DNA of 64,000 nt from Vagococcus bubulae. Its GTDB lineage: Bacteria; Bacillota; Bacilli; Lactobacillales; Vagococcaceae. Positions 16,236-27,842 of the stretch are shown piece by piece. The notes under the pieces are model-generated. The model worked only from the letters and a program-made list of their open reading frames with translations, made no database searches and was not told the DNA's origin. The stretch lies in contig NZ_NGJT01000004.1 in NCBI RefSeq assembly GCF_003950315.1, positions 1-64,000 of the forward strand, in the 5' to 3' direction. The number at the start of each line of letters is the position of its first letter. Within the stretch, counting starts at the first letter, position 1. A program made the translations under genes and the position numbers.

Positions 16236-17282
16236 ATGTTGAGTACTAGACAAGAACACATCTTACAATTATTAGTTCAACTCTATACTGAAACAGGACA
16301 ACCTGTTGGATCGAAGACCTTGATGAATAACGGGATTACAGTTAGTTCAGCAACTATTCGAAATGAGTTATCGAAATTGGAAGATTTTGGTCTTATTCAA
16401 AAAATGCACACGTCTTCTGGTAGAATTCCTTCAATGCAAGGGTATCGTTATTATGTGGATCATTTAATGGATCCCAGTAAGATTAGTTCTACCGATGTTC
16501 AACATATTAAACGATTGTTTGATCGCAAATTTAATGCCACAAATGAAATCATAGAGTGGTCTGCTAATATTTTATCCGAGCTAACAAGCTACACTGCATT
16601 TTCGTTAGGGCCTGAGGTAAAAGAACGTCGATTAACTGGATTTCAAATTGTTCCATTAAATACTCGTCAATTAATGGCGATTATTGTTATTGATCAAGGA
16701 TATGTTGAAAGTCAAGTGTTTTCCATTCCAAGTTCAGTGTCAACTGAAGATATCGAAAAAATGATTCGAATCATCAATGATCGATTGTTGGGAGAAACAC
16801 TTTTGACAGTTTACCATAAACTTCGAACAGAGATTCCATTAGTTCTCCAACGTTACTTTAACAATTCAAGTAATATTTTGTTCTTATTTGAAGATGTGTT
16901 TAATCAAGCTTTTGATGAACAAATTTATGTGGGTGGTGGTATGAATTTATTAAATTCAGCAGCGATTACAAACCCAAATGAATTTCAGTCAGTGTATTCC
17001 TTAATTAGTGATACAGATAAATTGACTGAGCTTCTTGTATCGGATAAAGATGAAAAAATTGATATTAAAATTGGAGACGAGCTAAACAATGATTTATTGC
17101 AAAATATGAGTTTAGTGACTGGATCGTATGATGTTTTTCAACGAGGTAAAGGTTTAGTAGCTGTTTTAGGACCTGCTAACATGTCTTATTCGAAACTGTT
17201 AGGAGTTATGGATGTTTTGACAGATGAGCTATCTAGGCATCTAGAAACATATTATCGACATTTGGAAAATAGTGGAGAGTGA
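16236..17282 (+). CDS. hrcA: Heat-inducible repressor HrcA
   Basis: This 348-residue repressor binds CIRCE and is kept active by GroEL. Family features are LSTRQEHILQLLVQLY, the winged-helix segment VSSATIRNELSKLEDFGLI, and TSSGRIPSMQGYRYYVDHL. I chose the ATG at 16236 with GGAAGGTG upstream; the in-frame start at 16212 lies inside CIRCE element 2 and is unlikely. It represses its own operon (hrcA-grpE-dnaK) through the two CIRCE sites. Confidence 0.96.
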   Translation: MLSTRQEHILQLLVQLYTETGQPVGSKTLMNNGITVSSATIRNELSKLEDFGLIQKMHTSSGRIPSMQGYRYYVDHLMDPSKISSTDVQHIKRLFDRKFNATNEIIEWSANILSELTSYTAFSLGPEVKERRLTGFQIVPLNTRQLMAIIVIDQGYVESQVFSIPSSVSTEDIEKMIRIINDRLLGETLLTVYHKLRTEIPLVLQRYFNNSSNILFLFEDVFNQAFDEQIYVGGGMNLLNSAAITNPNEFQSVYSLISDTDKLTELLVSDKDEKIDIKIGDELNNDLLQNMSLVTGSYDVFQRGKGLVAVLGPANMSYSKLLGVMDVLTDELSRHLETYYRHLENSGE

Positions 17283-17298
17283 AAGGAGACTGACTAAA

Positions 17299-17871
17299 GT
17301 GAAAAAAGATGAATCAGTTGATAAAGTTAACGAGGAAGAAAAAAAAGACGAGGAGTCGACAGTTGAAACAAATGAGACTGTTGAAACCGAAGAAGTGGTA
17401 GAAGAAACCGAATCTGAAGAATCTTTAGAAGAAACATTACAAGAAGATTTAAATAAGATGGAAGATCAATTTCTAAGAGCTCAAGCGGAGATTGCTAATA
17501 TGCGCAATCGACATAAAAAAGAGCGTGAGGAAGCATCTAGATATCGTGCACAAGAATTAGCAAAAGAATTACTACCAGCTTTAGACAACTTAGATCGTGC
17601 GTTAGCGATTGAAGTAAGTGATGAGCATGGTGAAGCGATGAAAAAAGGGATTGAGATGGTGAGAGAAAGCATGTTGCATGCTTTTAAAGAGTCTGGTATC
17701 GAAGAGATAAAAGCTGAAGGTGAAGCTTTTGATCCAAACTTACATCAAGCTGTACAAACGGTCCCAGCTGAAGATGGTCAAGAATCAGATGTGATTGTTC
17801 AAGTGTTACAAAAAGGCTATATCTTACATGATCGTATTTTACGACCATCAATGGTTATTGTGACACAATAA
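17299..17871 (+). CDS. grpE: Nucleotide exchange factor GrpE
   Basis: This 190-residue DnaK cofactor promotes ADP release. It opens with an acidic, Glu-rich disordered tail (residues ~5-50), followed by a long coiled coil (LNKMEDQFLRAQAEIANMRN) and the beta domain with EGEAFDPNLHQAVQTVPAED. I chose the GTG at 17299, which has AAAGGAG 10 bases upstream; an ATG at 17272, inside the end of hrcA, lacks such a site. Confidence 0.95.
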   Translation: MKKDESVDKVNEEEKKDEESTVETNETVETEEVVEETESEESLEETLQEDLNKMEDQFLRAQAEIANMRNRHKKEREEASRYRAQELAKELLPALDNLDRALAIEVSDEHGEAMKKGIEMVRESMLHAFKESGIEEIKAEGEAFDPNLHQAVQTVPAEDGQESDVIVQVLQKGYILHDRILRPSMVIVTQ

Positions 17872-17900
17872 TATAAATGAAAGTTAAATAAATTAATTAG

Positions 17901-19748
<1,848 letters not shown>

Positions 19749-19760
19749 TTGTGAGTTAAG

Positions 19761-19796
19761 AAAAAAGCCAAAGCATTGTGCTTTTGGCTTTTTCTC
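19761..19796 (+). terminator. Terminator after dnaK
   Basis: AAAGCCAAAGCA pairs with TGCTTTTGGCTTT, with one bulge, and is followed by T residues. Confidence 0.85.
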
Positions 19797-19836
19797 TTGA
19801 TTATTACTATAAAACATTCTAAAATTGACTAAATTG

Positions 19837-19845
19837 TGGTATGAT
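19837..19845 (+). promoter_or_regulatory. Possible dnaJ promoter (extended -10)
   Basis: TGG-TATGAT lies about 45 bases before dnaJ and after the dnaK terminator. No good -35 box has proper spacing. No CIRCE element is seen here, so dnaJ may not be under direct HrcA control. Confidence 0.4.
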
Positions 19846-19890
19846 TTAAACGAATTTAGAGGTTTTAGAAAAATGGAGGGTTAGTTAAAT

Positions 19891-21054
19891 ATGGCCAAAA
19901 GAGATTATTATGAGGTTTTAGGAGTCTCTAAAACAGCAACAGATGATGAAATAAAAAAAGCCTATCGAAAACTATCCAAAAAATATCATCCAGACATAAA
20001 TAAAGAAGCCGATGCAGAAGATAAGTTTAAAGAAGTATCTGAAGCATTTGAAGTATTAAGTGATGCACAAAAACGTGCAGCTTACGACCAATATGGCCAT
20101 GCAAGTACTGATCCTAACTTTGGAGCAGGTGGTTTTGGTGGCGGTGGTTTCCAAGATTTTGGAGGTAGTTTCGGAGGGTTTGAAGACATTTTTGAATCAT
20201 TCTTTGGCGGTGGAGGACGTTCAAGTAATCCTAATGCGCCGAGACAGGGTTCTGATTTACAATACACCTTGGATTTAACGTTTAACGAAGCGATTTTTGG
20301 ATTAGAAAAAAGTATTCGCTATAATCGTGAAGATGAGTGTGCAACATGTCATGGAACTGGAGCAAAACCAGGAACACACCCTGAAAACTGTCCAAAATGT
20401 CATGGTTCTGGTGTCATCAATGTTGAAAGACAAACACCACTTGGCCGCATGATGAGTCAACAACCTTGTAATGAATGTCAAGGAACTGGTAAAATTATCA
20501 AAGAAAAATGTGAAACTTGTCATGGAGCAGGTCGTATGGTGAAATCACACTCTGTTAAAGTAACAGTTCCAGCAGGTGTTGAAGATGGACAACAAATGCG
20601 TTTATCAGGACAAGGGGAAGCAGGATATAATGGCGGACCTTATGGTGATTTGTATGTGGTCTTTAGGGTAGAAGAAAGCCCAATCTTTGAAAGAGATGGC
20701 TCTGAAATTTATTATGATCACCATATTACATTTGTTCAAGCAGCATTAGGTGACGAGATTGAAGTTCCAACTGTTCATGGACGAGTGAAATTAAAAATAC
20801 CAGCAGGTACACAAACAGGTACAACCTTTAGACTTAAAGGTAAAGGGGCACCAAAACTTCGTGGAAATGGTAATGGTGACCAACAAGTAACCGTTCATGT
20901 TGATACACCAACCAAAATGAATGAAGAACAAAAGAAACTCTTACGTCAATTTGCTGAATTGAATGGTGAAAAAGCAGCTGTTGAACAAGAAGAAGGATTT
21001 TTTGATAAAATGAAAGATGCTTTTTCTTCAAATCATAAGAAAAAGAAAAAATAA
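19891..21054 (+). CDS. dnaJ: Chaperone DnaJ (Hsp40)
   Basis: This 387-residue DnaK co-chaperone has a J domain (residues 1-70) with the HPD motif in [11 protein letters not shown], then a Gly/Phe-rich region (about 75-115). Four CxxCxGxG zinc repeats follow ([32 protein letters not shown]), then the C-terminal client-binding domains. It has all the features of a full-length DnaJ. ATGGAGGGT is the ribosome site. Confidence 0.97.
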   Translation: MAKRDYYEVLGVSKTATDDEIKKAYRKLSKKYHPDINKEADAEDKFKEVSEAFEVLSDAQKRAAYDQYGHASTDPNFGAGGFGGGGFQDFGGSFGGFEDIFESFFGGGGRSSNPNAPRQGSDLQYTLDLTFNEAIFGLEKSIRYNREDECATCHGTGAKPGTHPENCPKCHGSGVINVERQTPLGRMMSQQPCNECQGTGKIIKEKCETCHGAGRMVKSHSVKVTVPAGVEDGQQMRLSGQGEAGYNGGPYGDLYVVFRVEESPIFERDGSEIYYDHHITFVQAALGDEIEVPTVHGRVKLKIPAGTQTGTTFRLKGKGAPKLRGNGNGDQQVTVHVDTPTKMNEEQKKLLRQFAELNGEKAAVEQEEGFFDKMKDAFSSNHKKKKK

Positions 21055-21060
21055 GTAAAA

Positions 21061-21099
21061 TGAAAAAAGTAAAACTGTTAGACTGTTTTACTTTTTTTG
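21061..21099 (+). terminator. Terminator after dnaJ
   Basis: AAAAAAGTAAAAC pairs with GTTTTACTTTTTT and is followed by further T residues. Confidence 0.85.
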
Positions 21100-21107
21100 T
21101 TTTTTAC

Positions 21108-21136
21108 TTGAAATAAATTCGGAAAACAAGTAAGAT
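21108..21136 (+). promoter_or_regulatory. Promoter of the zinc-binding lipoprotein gene
   Basis: TTGAAA (21108-21113) and TAAGAT (21131-21136) are spaced by 17 bases. A metal-responsive operator is expected here, but I could not identify a convincing AdcR or Zur site. Confidence 0.5.
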
Positions 21137-21186
21137 GTATCATTAGACAGTAATGTTTACGATTTGAGAGAAAGTGAGGATTTTTA

Positions 21187-22119
21187 ATGAAGCGATTAAC
21201 TAAAATAATATTAGGATTAACACTAGTAAGTTTACTAGTTGCATGTGGAAAAGAAAGTAAAGAAGAAAAAAAAGAGGCGGATACTTTACACGTTGTGACG
21301 TCTTTTTATCCAATGTATGACTTTGCCAAAAAAGTGACTGGCGATAAAGCAGATGTCACAGTGCTCACTGAAGCAGGCGTAGAGCCCCATGATTATGAAC
21401 CAAGTGCAAAAGATTTAGCTAAAATTCAAAATGCGGATGTCTTTATTTATAATTCAAATGAGATGGAAACATGGGTAAGAGATGTACTTGCATCTATTGA
21501 TACAAAAAAAGTGAAAGTCATTGAAGCAAGTCAGGGCATTGATTTAATGGAAGCAACTGAAGAACATGAACATGAAGGAGGAGATTCGCATGATCATGAA
21601 TTAGATCCTCATGTGTGGCTTGATCCAGTTTTAGCTAAAAAAGAAGTAGAAACCATCACGAAAGGTTTAGTTGAAGTGGATACACCTAACAAAGATGTTT
21701 ATGAAAAACAATCAAATGACTTTATTAAAGAATTAGATAAATTAAATGAAGCTTATGTTGATGCAACAAAAAATGCGACACAAAAAACGTTTGTGACACA
21801 GCACACAGCTTTTTCTTATTTAGCTAAACAGTATGGTTTAACGCAAGTAGCTATTTCGGGTATTTCGCCTGACCAAGAGCCAACGCCTAAAGAATTAAAA
21901 AATATTGAAGATTTAGTCAAAAAGGATGATATTAAAGTAATTTATACTGAAAGTAGTGCTTCTTCAAAAGTGGCTGAAACAATTACTAGTGCAACAGGTG
22001 CGACACTTTCAGAGCTTAATCCATTAGAAAGTTTAACAAAAAAAGAAATGGATAATGGAGAAGATTACTTATCTGTTATGTATACAAATTTAGACCATTT
22101 AAAATTAACCATAAAATAA
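21187..22119 (+). CDS. Zinc ABC transporter substrate-binding lipoprotein (AdcA/ZnuA family)
   Basis: This is a 310-residue lipoprotein with signal peptide and lipobox LLVAC (lipidated Cys21). The cluster A-I metal-binding fold shows VVTSFYPMYDFAKKVTGDKA, EPHDYEPSAKDLAKIQNADV, DPHVWLDPVLAKKEVETI and FVTQHTAFSYLAKQYGL, which supply the metal-ligand histidines. A His/Asp/Glu-rich loop (residues ~124-140) points to zinc rather than manganese. No ATPase or permease gene lies beside it, so it must work with a transporter encoded elsewhere. Confidence 0.87.
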   Translation: MKRLTKIILGLTLVSLLVACGKESKEEKKEADTLHVVTSFYPMYDFAKKVTGDKADVTVLTEAGVEPHDYEPSAKDLAKIQNADVFIYNSNEMETWVRDVLASIDTKKVKVIEASQGIDLMEATEEHEHEGGDSHDHELDPHVWLDPVLAKKEVETITKGLVEVDTPNKDVYEKQSNDFIKELDKLNEAYVDATKNATQKTFVTQHTAFSYLAKQYGLTQVAISGISPDQEPTPKELKNIEDLVKKDDIKVIYTESSASSKVAETITSATGATLSELNPLESLTKKEMDNGEDYLSVMYTNLDHLKLTIK

Positions 22120-22126
22120 ACGTTGG

Positions 22127-22152
22127 AAACCTAGAATATTTCTAGGTTTTTA
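22127..22152 (+). terminator. Terminator after the lipoprotein gene
   Basis: AAACCTAGA pairs with TCTAGGTTT and is followed by T residues. Confidence 0.82.
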
Positions 22153-22211
22153 TTGTTTTTATAGCCTTCCTAGTTGTAGAATAAGTCGATAAGGGAAGAG
22201 GAGGTTATAAG

Positions 22212-23108
22212 GTGAAAAAAGGAAGTAATAAATTAAAGGGAATGATATTAGCTATTATGGGAGGTGTGTTTTGGGGTGTTTCTGGAGTGGTAGCTGAATA
22301 TTTAATGAATAATAAACATATTTCTGCTAGTTGGTTAGTTGGAGTTAAAATGATGGTAGCTGGGTGTTTAATCTTACTTTATCAGATGATGAAAGGGAAT
22401 AAAGATAGTCTGTCACCACTGAAGCATAAACAAGAACTCATGCAATTAATTATTTTTAGTGTATTAGGTGTACTGGGATTACAGTATTCTTTTTTTAAAG
22501 CAATACAAGTGAGTAATGCAGCAACTGCTACTATTTTACAGTACCTTTCCCCAATATTATTAGTGGTTTATTTCATTATAGAAAAAAAAGAGTTACCAAA
22601 TAAATTAAGTGTTATTAGTATTTTAATTTCATTAGTGGGAACGTTTTTATTAGTGACGAAAGGAAACATTAATGAGTTAGCTATCTCTAGTCATGGATTA
22701 TTTTGGGGATTGTTATCAGCTTTTTTCGGAGCGTTTTATATTATTCAACCTAGAGCACTTATGGCTAAGTATGGAACAACCTTAATTATTGGCTGGGGAA
22801 TGCTTATAGGTGGCATAGCATTTCAAGTTTATCAACCCATCTGGAAAAACATGCCAGACTTCACACCTGGAGTGGTATTAGGAATTTTAGTGATTGTTAT
22901 TATTGGAACGGTATTTTCGTATATCTGTTTACTTAAAAGTACGGAATATATTCCACCACAATTTTCTAGTTTATTAACATCGTTTGAACCACTAAGTTCG
23001 GCGTTATTTTCTGTCTTATTTTTAGGATTGATCTTAAAACCGATTGAAATAATTAGTATGTTCCTCATTATTTTAGCGGTGTTTCTTTTATCTCGATGTG
23101 ATGTTTAA
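22212..23108 (+). CDS. EamA/DMT-family permease
   Basis: This 298-residue membrane protein has about ten predicted helices arranged as two EamA repeats. The first begins near GMILAIMGGVFWGVSGVVAE and the second near SSHGLFWGLLSAFFGAFYII. TATILQYLSPILLVVYF is a typical family segment. DMT permeases move amino acids, nucleotides or other small metabolites, often outward; the substrate cannot be told from sequence. GAGGAGG is the ribosome site. It appears to be a single-gene unit. Confidence 0.85.
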   Translation: MKKGSNKLKGMILAIMGGVFWGVSGVVAEYLMNNKHISASWLVGVKMMVAGCLILLYQMMKGNKDSLSPLKHKQELMQLIIFSVLGVLGLQYSFFKAIQVSNAATATILQYLSPILLVVYFIIEKKELPNKLSVISILISLVGTFLLVTKGNINELAISSHGLFWGLLSAFFGAFYIIQPRALMAKYGTTLIIGWGMLIGGIAFQVYQPIWKNMPDFTPGVVLGILVIVIIGTVFSYICLLKSTEYIPPQFSSLLTSFEPLSSALFSVLFLGLILKPIEIISMFLIILAVFLLSRCDV

Positions 23109-23126
23109 TAAGAAAAGTCATGTCTA

Positions 23127-23155
23127 TTTATATTTTAGGTAAAATAGGCTATAAT
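23127..23155 (+). promoter_or_regulatory. Promoter of gnd
   Basis: TATAAT (23150-23155) has TTTATA 17 bases upstream (23127-23132). The -10 box is perfect and the -35 box is weak. Confidence 0.45.
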
Positions 23156-23220
23156 TATTTACAAGATATAAAAAAGATAAAAAAGAAACATTTTTTGAAA
23201 AATGAATTGGAGGAAGATGT

Positions 23221-24648
23221 ATGTCTAAACAACAAATTGGCGTTGTCGGTATGGCAGTCATGGGAAAAAATTTAGCACTAAACATTGAAAGTAGAGGTTA
23301 TACTGTTTCAGTTTTTAACCGTACATCATCAAAAACAGAAGAAGTGATTAAAGAACATCCTGATAAAAAATTAGTGGCAACTTATTCGATTGAAGAATTT
23401 GTTAATTCGCTTGAAACACCTAGACGAATTTTATTAATGGTAAAAGCCGGTAAAGCAACTGATTTAACGATTGAGAGTTTACTACCATTTTTAGACGAAG
23501 GTGATGTCTTAATTGATGGAGGAAATACTTACTTTAAAGATACCATTCGTCGTAATGAAGCACTCGCTACATCTGGTATCAACTTTATTGGTACTGGTGT
23601 ATCTGGTGGTGAAGAAGGAGCATTAAAAGGACCTTCAATGATGCCTGGTGGACAAAAAGAAGCGTATGAATTAGTAGCCCCAATCTTTGAACAAATTGCG
23701 GCAAAAGCAGAAGATGGTGAGCCATGTGTAACGTATATTGGACCAAATGGTGCAGGTCACTATGTTAAAATGGTACATAACGGTATTGAGTATGGCGACA
23801 TGCAATTAATCGCCGAGTCATATGATATTTTAACTCGTGTATTAGGTTTATCTGTTGAGGAAGTAGCAGATATCTTTAAAGACTGGAATACAGGAGAGTT
23901 GGATAGCTACTTAATTGAAATTACGTCTGATATTTTAACTCGTAAAGATGACTTAGGAACAGGTAAACCAATTGTTGACGTTATTTTAGATGCAGCTGGA
24001 AACAAAGGGACAGGTAAATGGACAAGTCAAAATGCGCTTGATTTAGGAACACCACTACCGCTTATTACAGAATCAGTATTTGCTCGTTATATTTCAGCTC
24101 TTAAATCAGAACGTGTAGCAGCAAGTGAGATTATCCCAGCTCCACCAGTGAAAGAATTTACTGGAGATAAAAAAGAATTTGTTGAAAAAATTCGTCAAGC
24201 TTTATATTTCAGTAAAATCATGAGTTATGCTCAAGGATTTGCTCAAATGCGTATGGCTAGTGAAGAATATGGTTGGGATTTAAATTATGGTAATATTGCC
24301 AAAATCTTTAGAGCCGGATGTATTATTCGTGCTCAGTTCTTACAAAAAATTACAGATGCTTATGACCGTAACCCAGAAATTAAAAATCTTATTTTAGATG
24401 ATTATTTCTTAGATATTACAACAAAATACCAACAATCAGTCCGTGACGTCGTAGCGTTAGCTGTTGAAACAGGAGTACCTGTTCCAACATTCTCATCAGC
24501 TATTTCTTACTACGATTCTTATCGTACAAAAGATTTACCCGCAAATATTATTCAAGCACAAAGAGATTACTTTGGTGCTCATACTTATGAACGTAAAGAT
24601 CGTGATGGCGTGTTCCATTATGATTGGTACGGTGAAGAAAATAAATAA
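23221..24648 (+). CDS. gnd: 6-phosphogluconate dehydrogenase, decarboxylating
   Basis: This 475-residue enzyme oxidises 6-phosphogluconate to ribulose 5-phosphate and CO2 in the pentose phosphate pathway. The nucleotide-binding start is [20 protein letters not shown], followed by the substrate-binding segments [20 protein letters not shown] and [20 protein letters not shown]. The NRT sequence after the second strand (VFNRTSSK) is typical of the NADP-dependent form. The length is normal, and TTGGAGGAAG precedes the start. Confidence 0.96.
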   Translation: MSKQQIGVVGMAVMGKNLALNIESRGYTVSVFNRTSSKTEEVIKEHPDKKLVATYSIEEFVNSLETPRRILLMVKAGKATDLTIESLLPFLDEGDVLIDGGNTYFKDTIRRNEALATSGINFIGTGVSGGEEGALKGPSMMPGGQKEAYELVAPIFEQIAAKAEDGEPCVTYIGPNGAGHYVKMVHNGIEYGDMQLIAESYDILTRVLGLSVEEVADIFKDWNTGELDSYLIEITSDILTRKDDLGTGKPIVDVILDAAGNKGTGKWTSQNALDLGTPLPLITESVFARYISALKSERVAASEIIPAPPVKEFTGDKKEFVEKIRQALYFSKIMSYAQGFAQMRMASEEYGWDLNYGNIAKIFRAGCIIRAQFLQKITDAYDRNPEIKNLILDDYFLDITTKYQQSVRDVVALAVETGVPVPTFSSAISYYDSYRTKDLPANIIQAQRDYFGAHTYERKDRDGVFHYDWYGEENK

Positions 24649-24649
24649 T

Positions 24650-24692
24650 AAAACATTCCAGCTACTCAATTAAGAGTAACTGGAATGTTTTT
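24650..24692. terminator. Bidirectional terminator between gnd and the HAD gene
   Basis: AAAACATTCCAG faces CTGGAATGTTTT, with an inner hairpin TACTC/GAGTA. It serves gnd on the plus strand and the leftward operon on the other. Confidence 0.85.
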
Positions 24693-25509
24693 ATTTATCG
24701 TTAAGAACCCATTCATTGATGGCGTAAGCGACGCCATCTTCGTCATTGGTTTTTGTTATTTTGTTTGCAATGCTTTTTACACTGTCTACAGCATTTCCCA
24801 TCGCAACACCTAGACCAGCATATTCAATCATAGATAAGTCATTTTCATTGTCACCAATAGCCATAACTTCTTCTTGTTTAATGTTCAAGTGCTCAGCCAG
24901 TTCTTTTACTGATTCTCCTTTAGTTGCTTTAGGATCTAGTATCTCCAAATAGTATGGAGCACTTTTAACGATGGCAAAACGTGCATGAAATTCTTGTGGA
25001 ATTTTTTTAATTGCTGCATCAAGAATATCTTCATGATCAATCATCATCGCTTTTACTAATTTTATATCGTCCGTCATTTCAGAGACAGGTTTATAAACTA
25101 ACGGAATACCTGTGATTACTGCTTCGTTAATGGTATAGGGGCTAATATCAGGGTTAGCTGTGTACATTGTATCAGCATCTTGTACATGGAAATGAACGCC
25201 TAGTTTACGTGATAATAGTTCGACATCTTGGTAGTCATCTAATGACAGTGAATGACGTAAAATAATATCTTTTGTTCCGGCATTTTGAATCATTCCACCA
25301 TTATAGGTAATAATAAAACTGTGGTCATTTTCTAATTCAAGTTCTTTGACTAAATCAATTACACCGATAGTTGGTCTTCCTGTTGTTAAAACAATATCAA
25401 TCCCACTATCAGAAGCTTTTTTAATTGTTTCTTTGACTTTTGGTGTTAATTTTCTTTCTGAATTGACTAAGGTTCCATCAATATCAATTGTGACCATTTT
25501 AATTCCCAA
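24691..25509 (-). CDS. HAD-superfamily phosphatase, Cof type
   Basis: This 272-residue hydrolase is of the Cof/YidA group, likely active on sugar phosphates or related metabolites. The nucleophile motif is TIDIDGTLVNSE, motif II is VLTTGRP, and the metal-binding motif is MAIGDNENDLSMIEYAGLGV. The TTG at 25509 has AAAGGA about ten bases upstream; a start at the in-frame ATG at 25497 is also possible. It is the third gene of the leftward lipL-HD-HAD operon, three bases after the HD gene. Confidence 0.87.
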   Translation of the reverse strand: MGIKMVTIDIDGTLVNSERKLTPKVKETIKKASDSGIDIVLTTGRPTIGVIDLVKELELENDHSFIITYNGGMIQNAGTKDIILRHSLSLDDYQDVELLSRKLGVHFHVQDADTMYTANPDISPYTINEAVITGIPLVYKPVSEMTDDIKLVKAMMIDHEDILDAAIKKIPQEFHARFAIVKSAPYYLEILDPKATKGESVKELAEHLNIKQEEVMAIGDNENDLSMIEYAGLGVAMGNAVDSVKSIANKITKTNDEDGVAYAINEWVLNDK

Positions 25510-25512
25510 ATA

Positions 25513-26850
25513 TTACACGTCCTTTTTTATTATTTCTCCATTTTTTAAGGAGTCGTTAAAAGAGTTAATAGAGTCTTCAAATAAAGTATAATTGTCTGAT
25601 GTAGAGGATGCAAGCATTTCATCAGGGAAATAGAAGCGTTGATCTCCTTTTGTTTCTCCAGCAATCGCTCTAACTAACTCGCTGGCACTGGATAGTTCAA
25701 TCAATTCACCATCTGGATAGATTAATTCGATTTGCGTTTTATTTTGTGATTTTTCTGGTTTATAAAAATCATAAGGTAAATCAAAACTTGAGTTAATCGC
25801 TGTGTAATATCTTTCATCAAAGCCAACTTTTTCTACTAGCTCTTGTAATTCAGGTAATAGAATAAAAGTTTCTTTTGAAAACGTTGCTGACTTAAACGGT
25901 ACTCGGTTTAAAAATCGTTTGGATAAATCACTTAAAATCGCATCGTCTGATTGACTCCATAAATGAAAAGCAGTTGTTAATACCCCATCATCTAATGCGA
26001 GGTAATCGACTAAATCAAAATCATGTGCAAGGAAAGGAACTAAAAGAGGCGATGTTTTATTAAAATATGGTTTATTATCATGGTATAAATCTTGAGCTCG
26101 TTGTAATAAACGATCTAAAACCATTTCCATTCCTCGAGAGACGGGATGAAAATAAATTTGCATGTACATCTGATAGCGGCTAACAATGTAATCTTCAACA
26201 GCATGCATCCCGCTTACCTTAAAGACAATCCCACTTTTATGAGGTCTGATGACACGTAAAATACGTGTTAAATCAAATGTTCCGTATTCAGTTCCAGTAA
26301 AATAGGCATCTCTTAATAAATAATCCATTCTATCTGCGTCAATTTGGCTAGAGATTAATTGGACGACTTGTTTATTAGGATAAGTTTTTGCAATGACACT
26401 AGCTACTTTTTCTGGAAAATCTTCTGATACTTGACGTAAAATCTGATTAATTTCTGTTTTACTTGATGTGATGATATCAACTGTTATTTGTTCATGGTTG
26501 GTTTTAAAAATCGCTTCAAAAGTGTGCGAGAAAGGACCATGTCCTAAATCATGTAGTAAAGCTGCACATAAAGTGACCAGGCGTTCTGAATCATCCCAAC
26601 CATCTTCACCATAATCTAAGACATCATAATTACGCTTGAAATAGTTACAAATACGACGAGTAATCTCATAAACACCTAAAGAATGACCAAAACGAGAATG
26701 CTCTGCTGTATGGAAGGTTAGTGAAGTCGTTCCAAGTTGTTTAATGCGTCTGAGCCGTTGGAATTCTTTGGCGTTTATTAATTCCAAAATAATCGGGTGT
26801 TCGACTTTGATATCGTGGTGAATGGGATCTCTAAATACTTTTTCAATCAA
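25513..26850 (-). CDS. HD-domain phosphohydrolase (YwfO-like)
   Basis: This is a 445-residue metal-dependent phosphohydrolase of the dNTPase-related HD family. The metal ligands appear in EHSRFGHSLGVYEI and ALLHDLGHGPFSHTFEAIF, with a further Asp in SSQIDADRMDYLLRDAYFTG. B. subtilis YwfO has this architecture and likewise lies near lipL. The substrate (dGTP or another nucleotide) is not determined by sequence. The start is TTG; AAAGGAG lies within the end of lipL, and the two genes directly abut. Confidence 0.88.
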   Translation of the reverse strand: MIEKVFRDPIHHDIKVEHPIILELINAKEFQRLRRIKQLGTTSLTFHTAEHSRFGHSLGVYEITRRICNYFKRNYDVLDYGEDGWDDSERLVTLCAALLHDLGHGPFSHTFEAIFKTNHEQITVDIITSSKTEINQILRQVSEDFPEKVASVIAKTYPNKQVVQLISSQIDADRMDYLLRDAYFTGTEYGTFDLTRILRVIRPHKSGIVFKVSGMHAVEDYIVSRYQMYMQIYFHPVSRGMEMVLDRLLQRAQDLYHDNKPYFNKTSPLLVPFLAHDFDLVDYLALDDGVLTTAFHLWSQSDDAILSDLSKRFLNRVPFKSATFSKETFILLPELQELVEKVGFDERYYTAINSSFDLPYDFYKPEKSQNKTQIELIYPDGELIELSSASELVRAIAGETKGDQRFYFPDEMLASSTSDNYTLFEDSINSFNDSLKNGEIIKKDV

Positions 26851-27705
26851 TTAATTAATCTCCTTTAAAATGGTATTAATGCCTTCATTACGTTGTTCCA
26901 TTCGATGGTACCCTTTGTCATAAGCTTCTTTAAAATCTTCCGAAGTTAAAAACTGATTGAAGTGTTTTTGAGCGGTATCATCAAAAGACCAGTCTTGGCT
27001 GATAGCTTCAACAATAAGAGTTTTCATTTTTTCGACGGTTAGGTCTTGGCACAATAAATCTGATAGATTTTTCATAGAGTCTGGGTTAACAGGAGGAAAA
27101 GGATCTTTTCCAAAATGTTCTTTTAATCCAGCTTGATAAAATTGTTTGACTAGATTCCCTCTTTTTTCTTGTTGGCCATTAACACTAATATAAATCATAA
27201 TGCCTAAGCCTTTTTTTATTCTACGTTGGGCAATACCGGCAAATTTTTTTTCATTGATACTTAAATCATATTCGCCAGGACAGTAAGAATCTGTCACTTC
27301 AAAAGAATCTACTGTTGTATTAAATGAAGATAAAGCACTTGAAATAATAGTTTTCATGGTTTCATAGCCATGATTAATACTGGTTTGGTTAGTAAATTCT
27401 TGTGGTAATATGATTGAAAAGTTTAAAATACCGTCATCAGCTACTACAGCTAAGCCACCAGAATTTCGGACAACAGGATGATAGTGGTTAGTTTTAACAG
27501 AAGAAATCGCATTACTTAAATCTGTGACACGAGTGTCTTGCATACCGAGTATTAATTGATTTGTCATCGTCCAAAAATGAATGATAGGTATTTTCTGCTT
27601 ACCAGAGTAATCAGCTAAAATATCTGTCACAATAAATGGATCGTATTTGTTTTCATTTGTTAAATGAGGTTGCTCAAATAGAACAACAGATTGTTTCAAA
27701 GACAT
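26851..27705 (-). CDS. lipL: Octanoyl-[GcvH]:protein N-octanoyltransferase (LipL-like)
   Basis: This 284-residue protein is of the biotin/lipoate ligase fold. LipL moves an octanoyl group from GcvH to E2 subunits. SYCPGEYDLSI, with Cys142, and KKFAGIAQRR match the LipL pattern, in which a cysteine forms the acyl intermediate. RNSGGLAVVADDGILNFSI is the shared family core. The alternative is a lipoate-protein ligase of the LplA type. I chose the ATG at 27705, with AAAAGGAG upstream, over one ten codons earlier. It is the first gene of the leftward operon. Confidence 0.75.
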   Translation of the reverse strand: MSLKQSVVLFEQPHLTNENKYDPFIVTDILADYSGKQKIPIIHFWTMTNQLILGMQDTRVTDLSNAISSVKTNHYHPVVRNSGGLAVVADDGILNFSIILPQEFTNQTSINHGYETMKTIISSALSSFNTTVDSFEVTDSYCPGEYDLSINEKKFAGIAQRRIKKGLGIMIYISVNGQQEKRGNLVKQFYQAGLKEHFGKDPFPPVNPDSMKNLSDLLCQDLTVEKMKTLIVEAISQDWSFDDTAQKHFNQFLTSEDFKEAYDKGYHRMEQRNEGINTILKEIN

Positions 27706-27780
27706 ATATACAACTCCTTTTTCTACTTTCTTCATTATACCGATTCTTTAGTGAAACTGAAAGGATTTAAGAATAATGAC

Positions 27781-27799
27781 AAAGGTTTGACAAACCTTT
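27781..27799. promoter_or_regulatory. AAAGGTTT-GAC-AAACCTTT hairpin near the ywiB start
   Basis: A perfect 8-3-8 dyad spans the only good -35-like box (TTGACA, 27787-27792) before ywiB. It could be an operator or the base of a structured leader. No -10 box has ideal spacing. Confidence 0.35.
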
Positions 27800-27842
27800 T
27801 AAAAAAGACCAAAATATATAAAAAAGTAAAGAGGTGGAATGC

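Noticed and set aside
21140-21180. Zur or AdcR operator before the zinc lipoprotein
   Set aside because: Only a loose half-site (TTTACGATTT) is present; neither the Zur nor the AdcR dyad can be formed.
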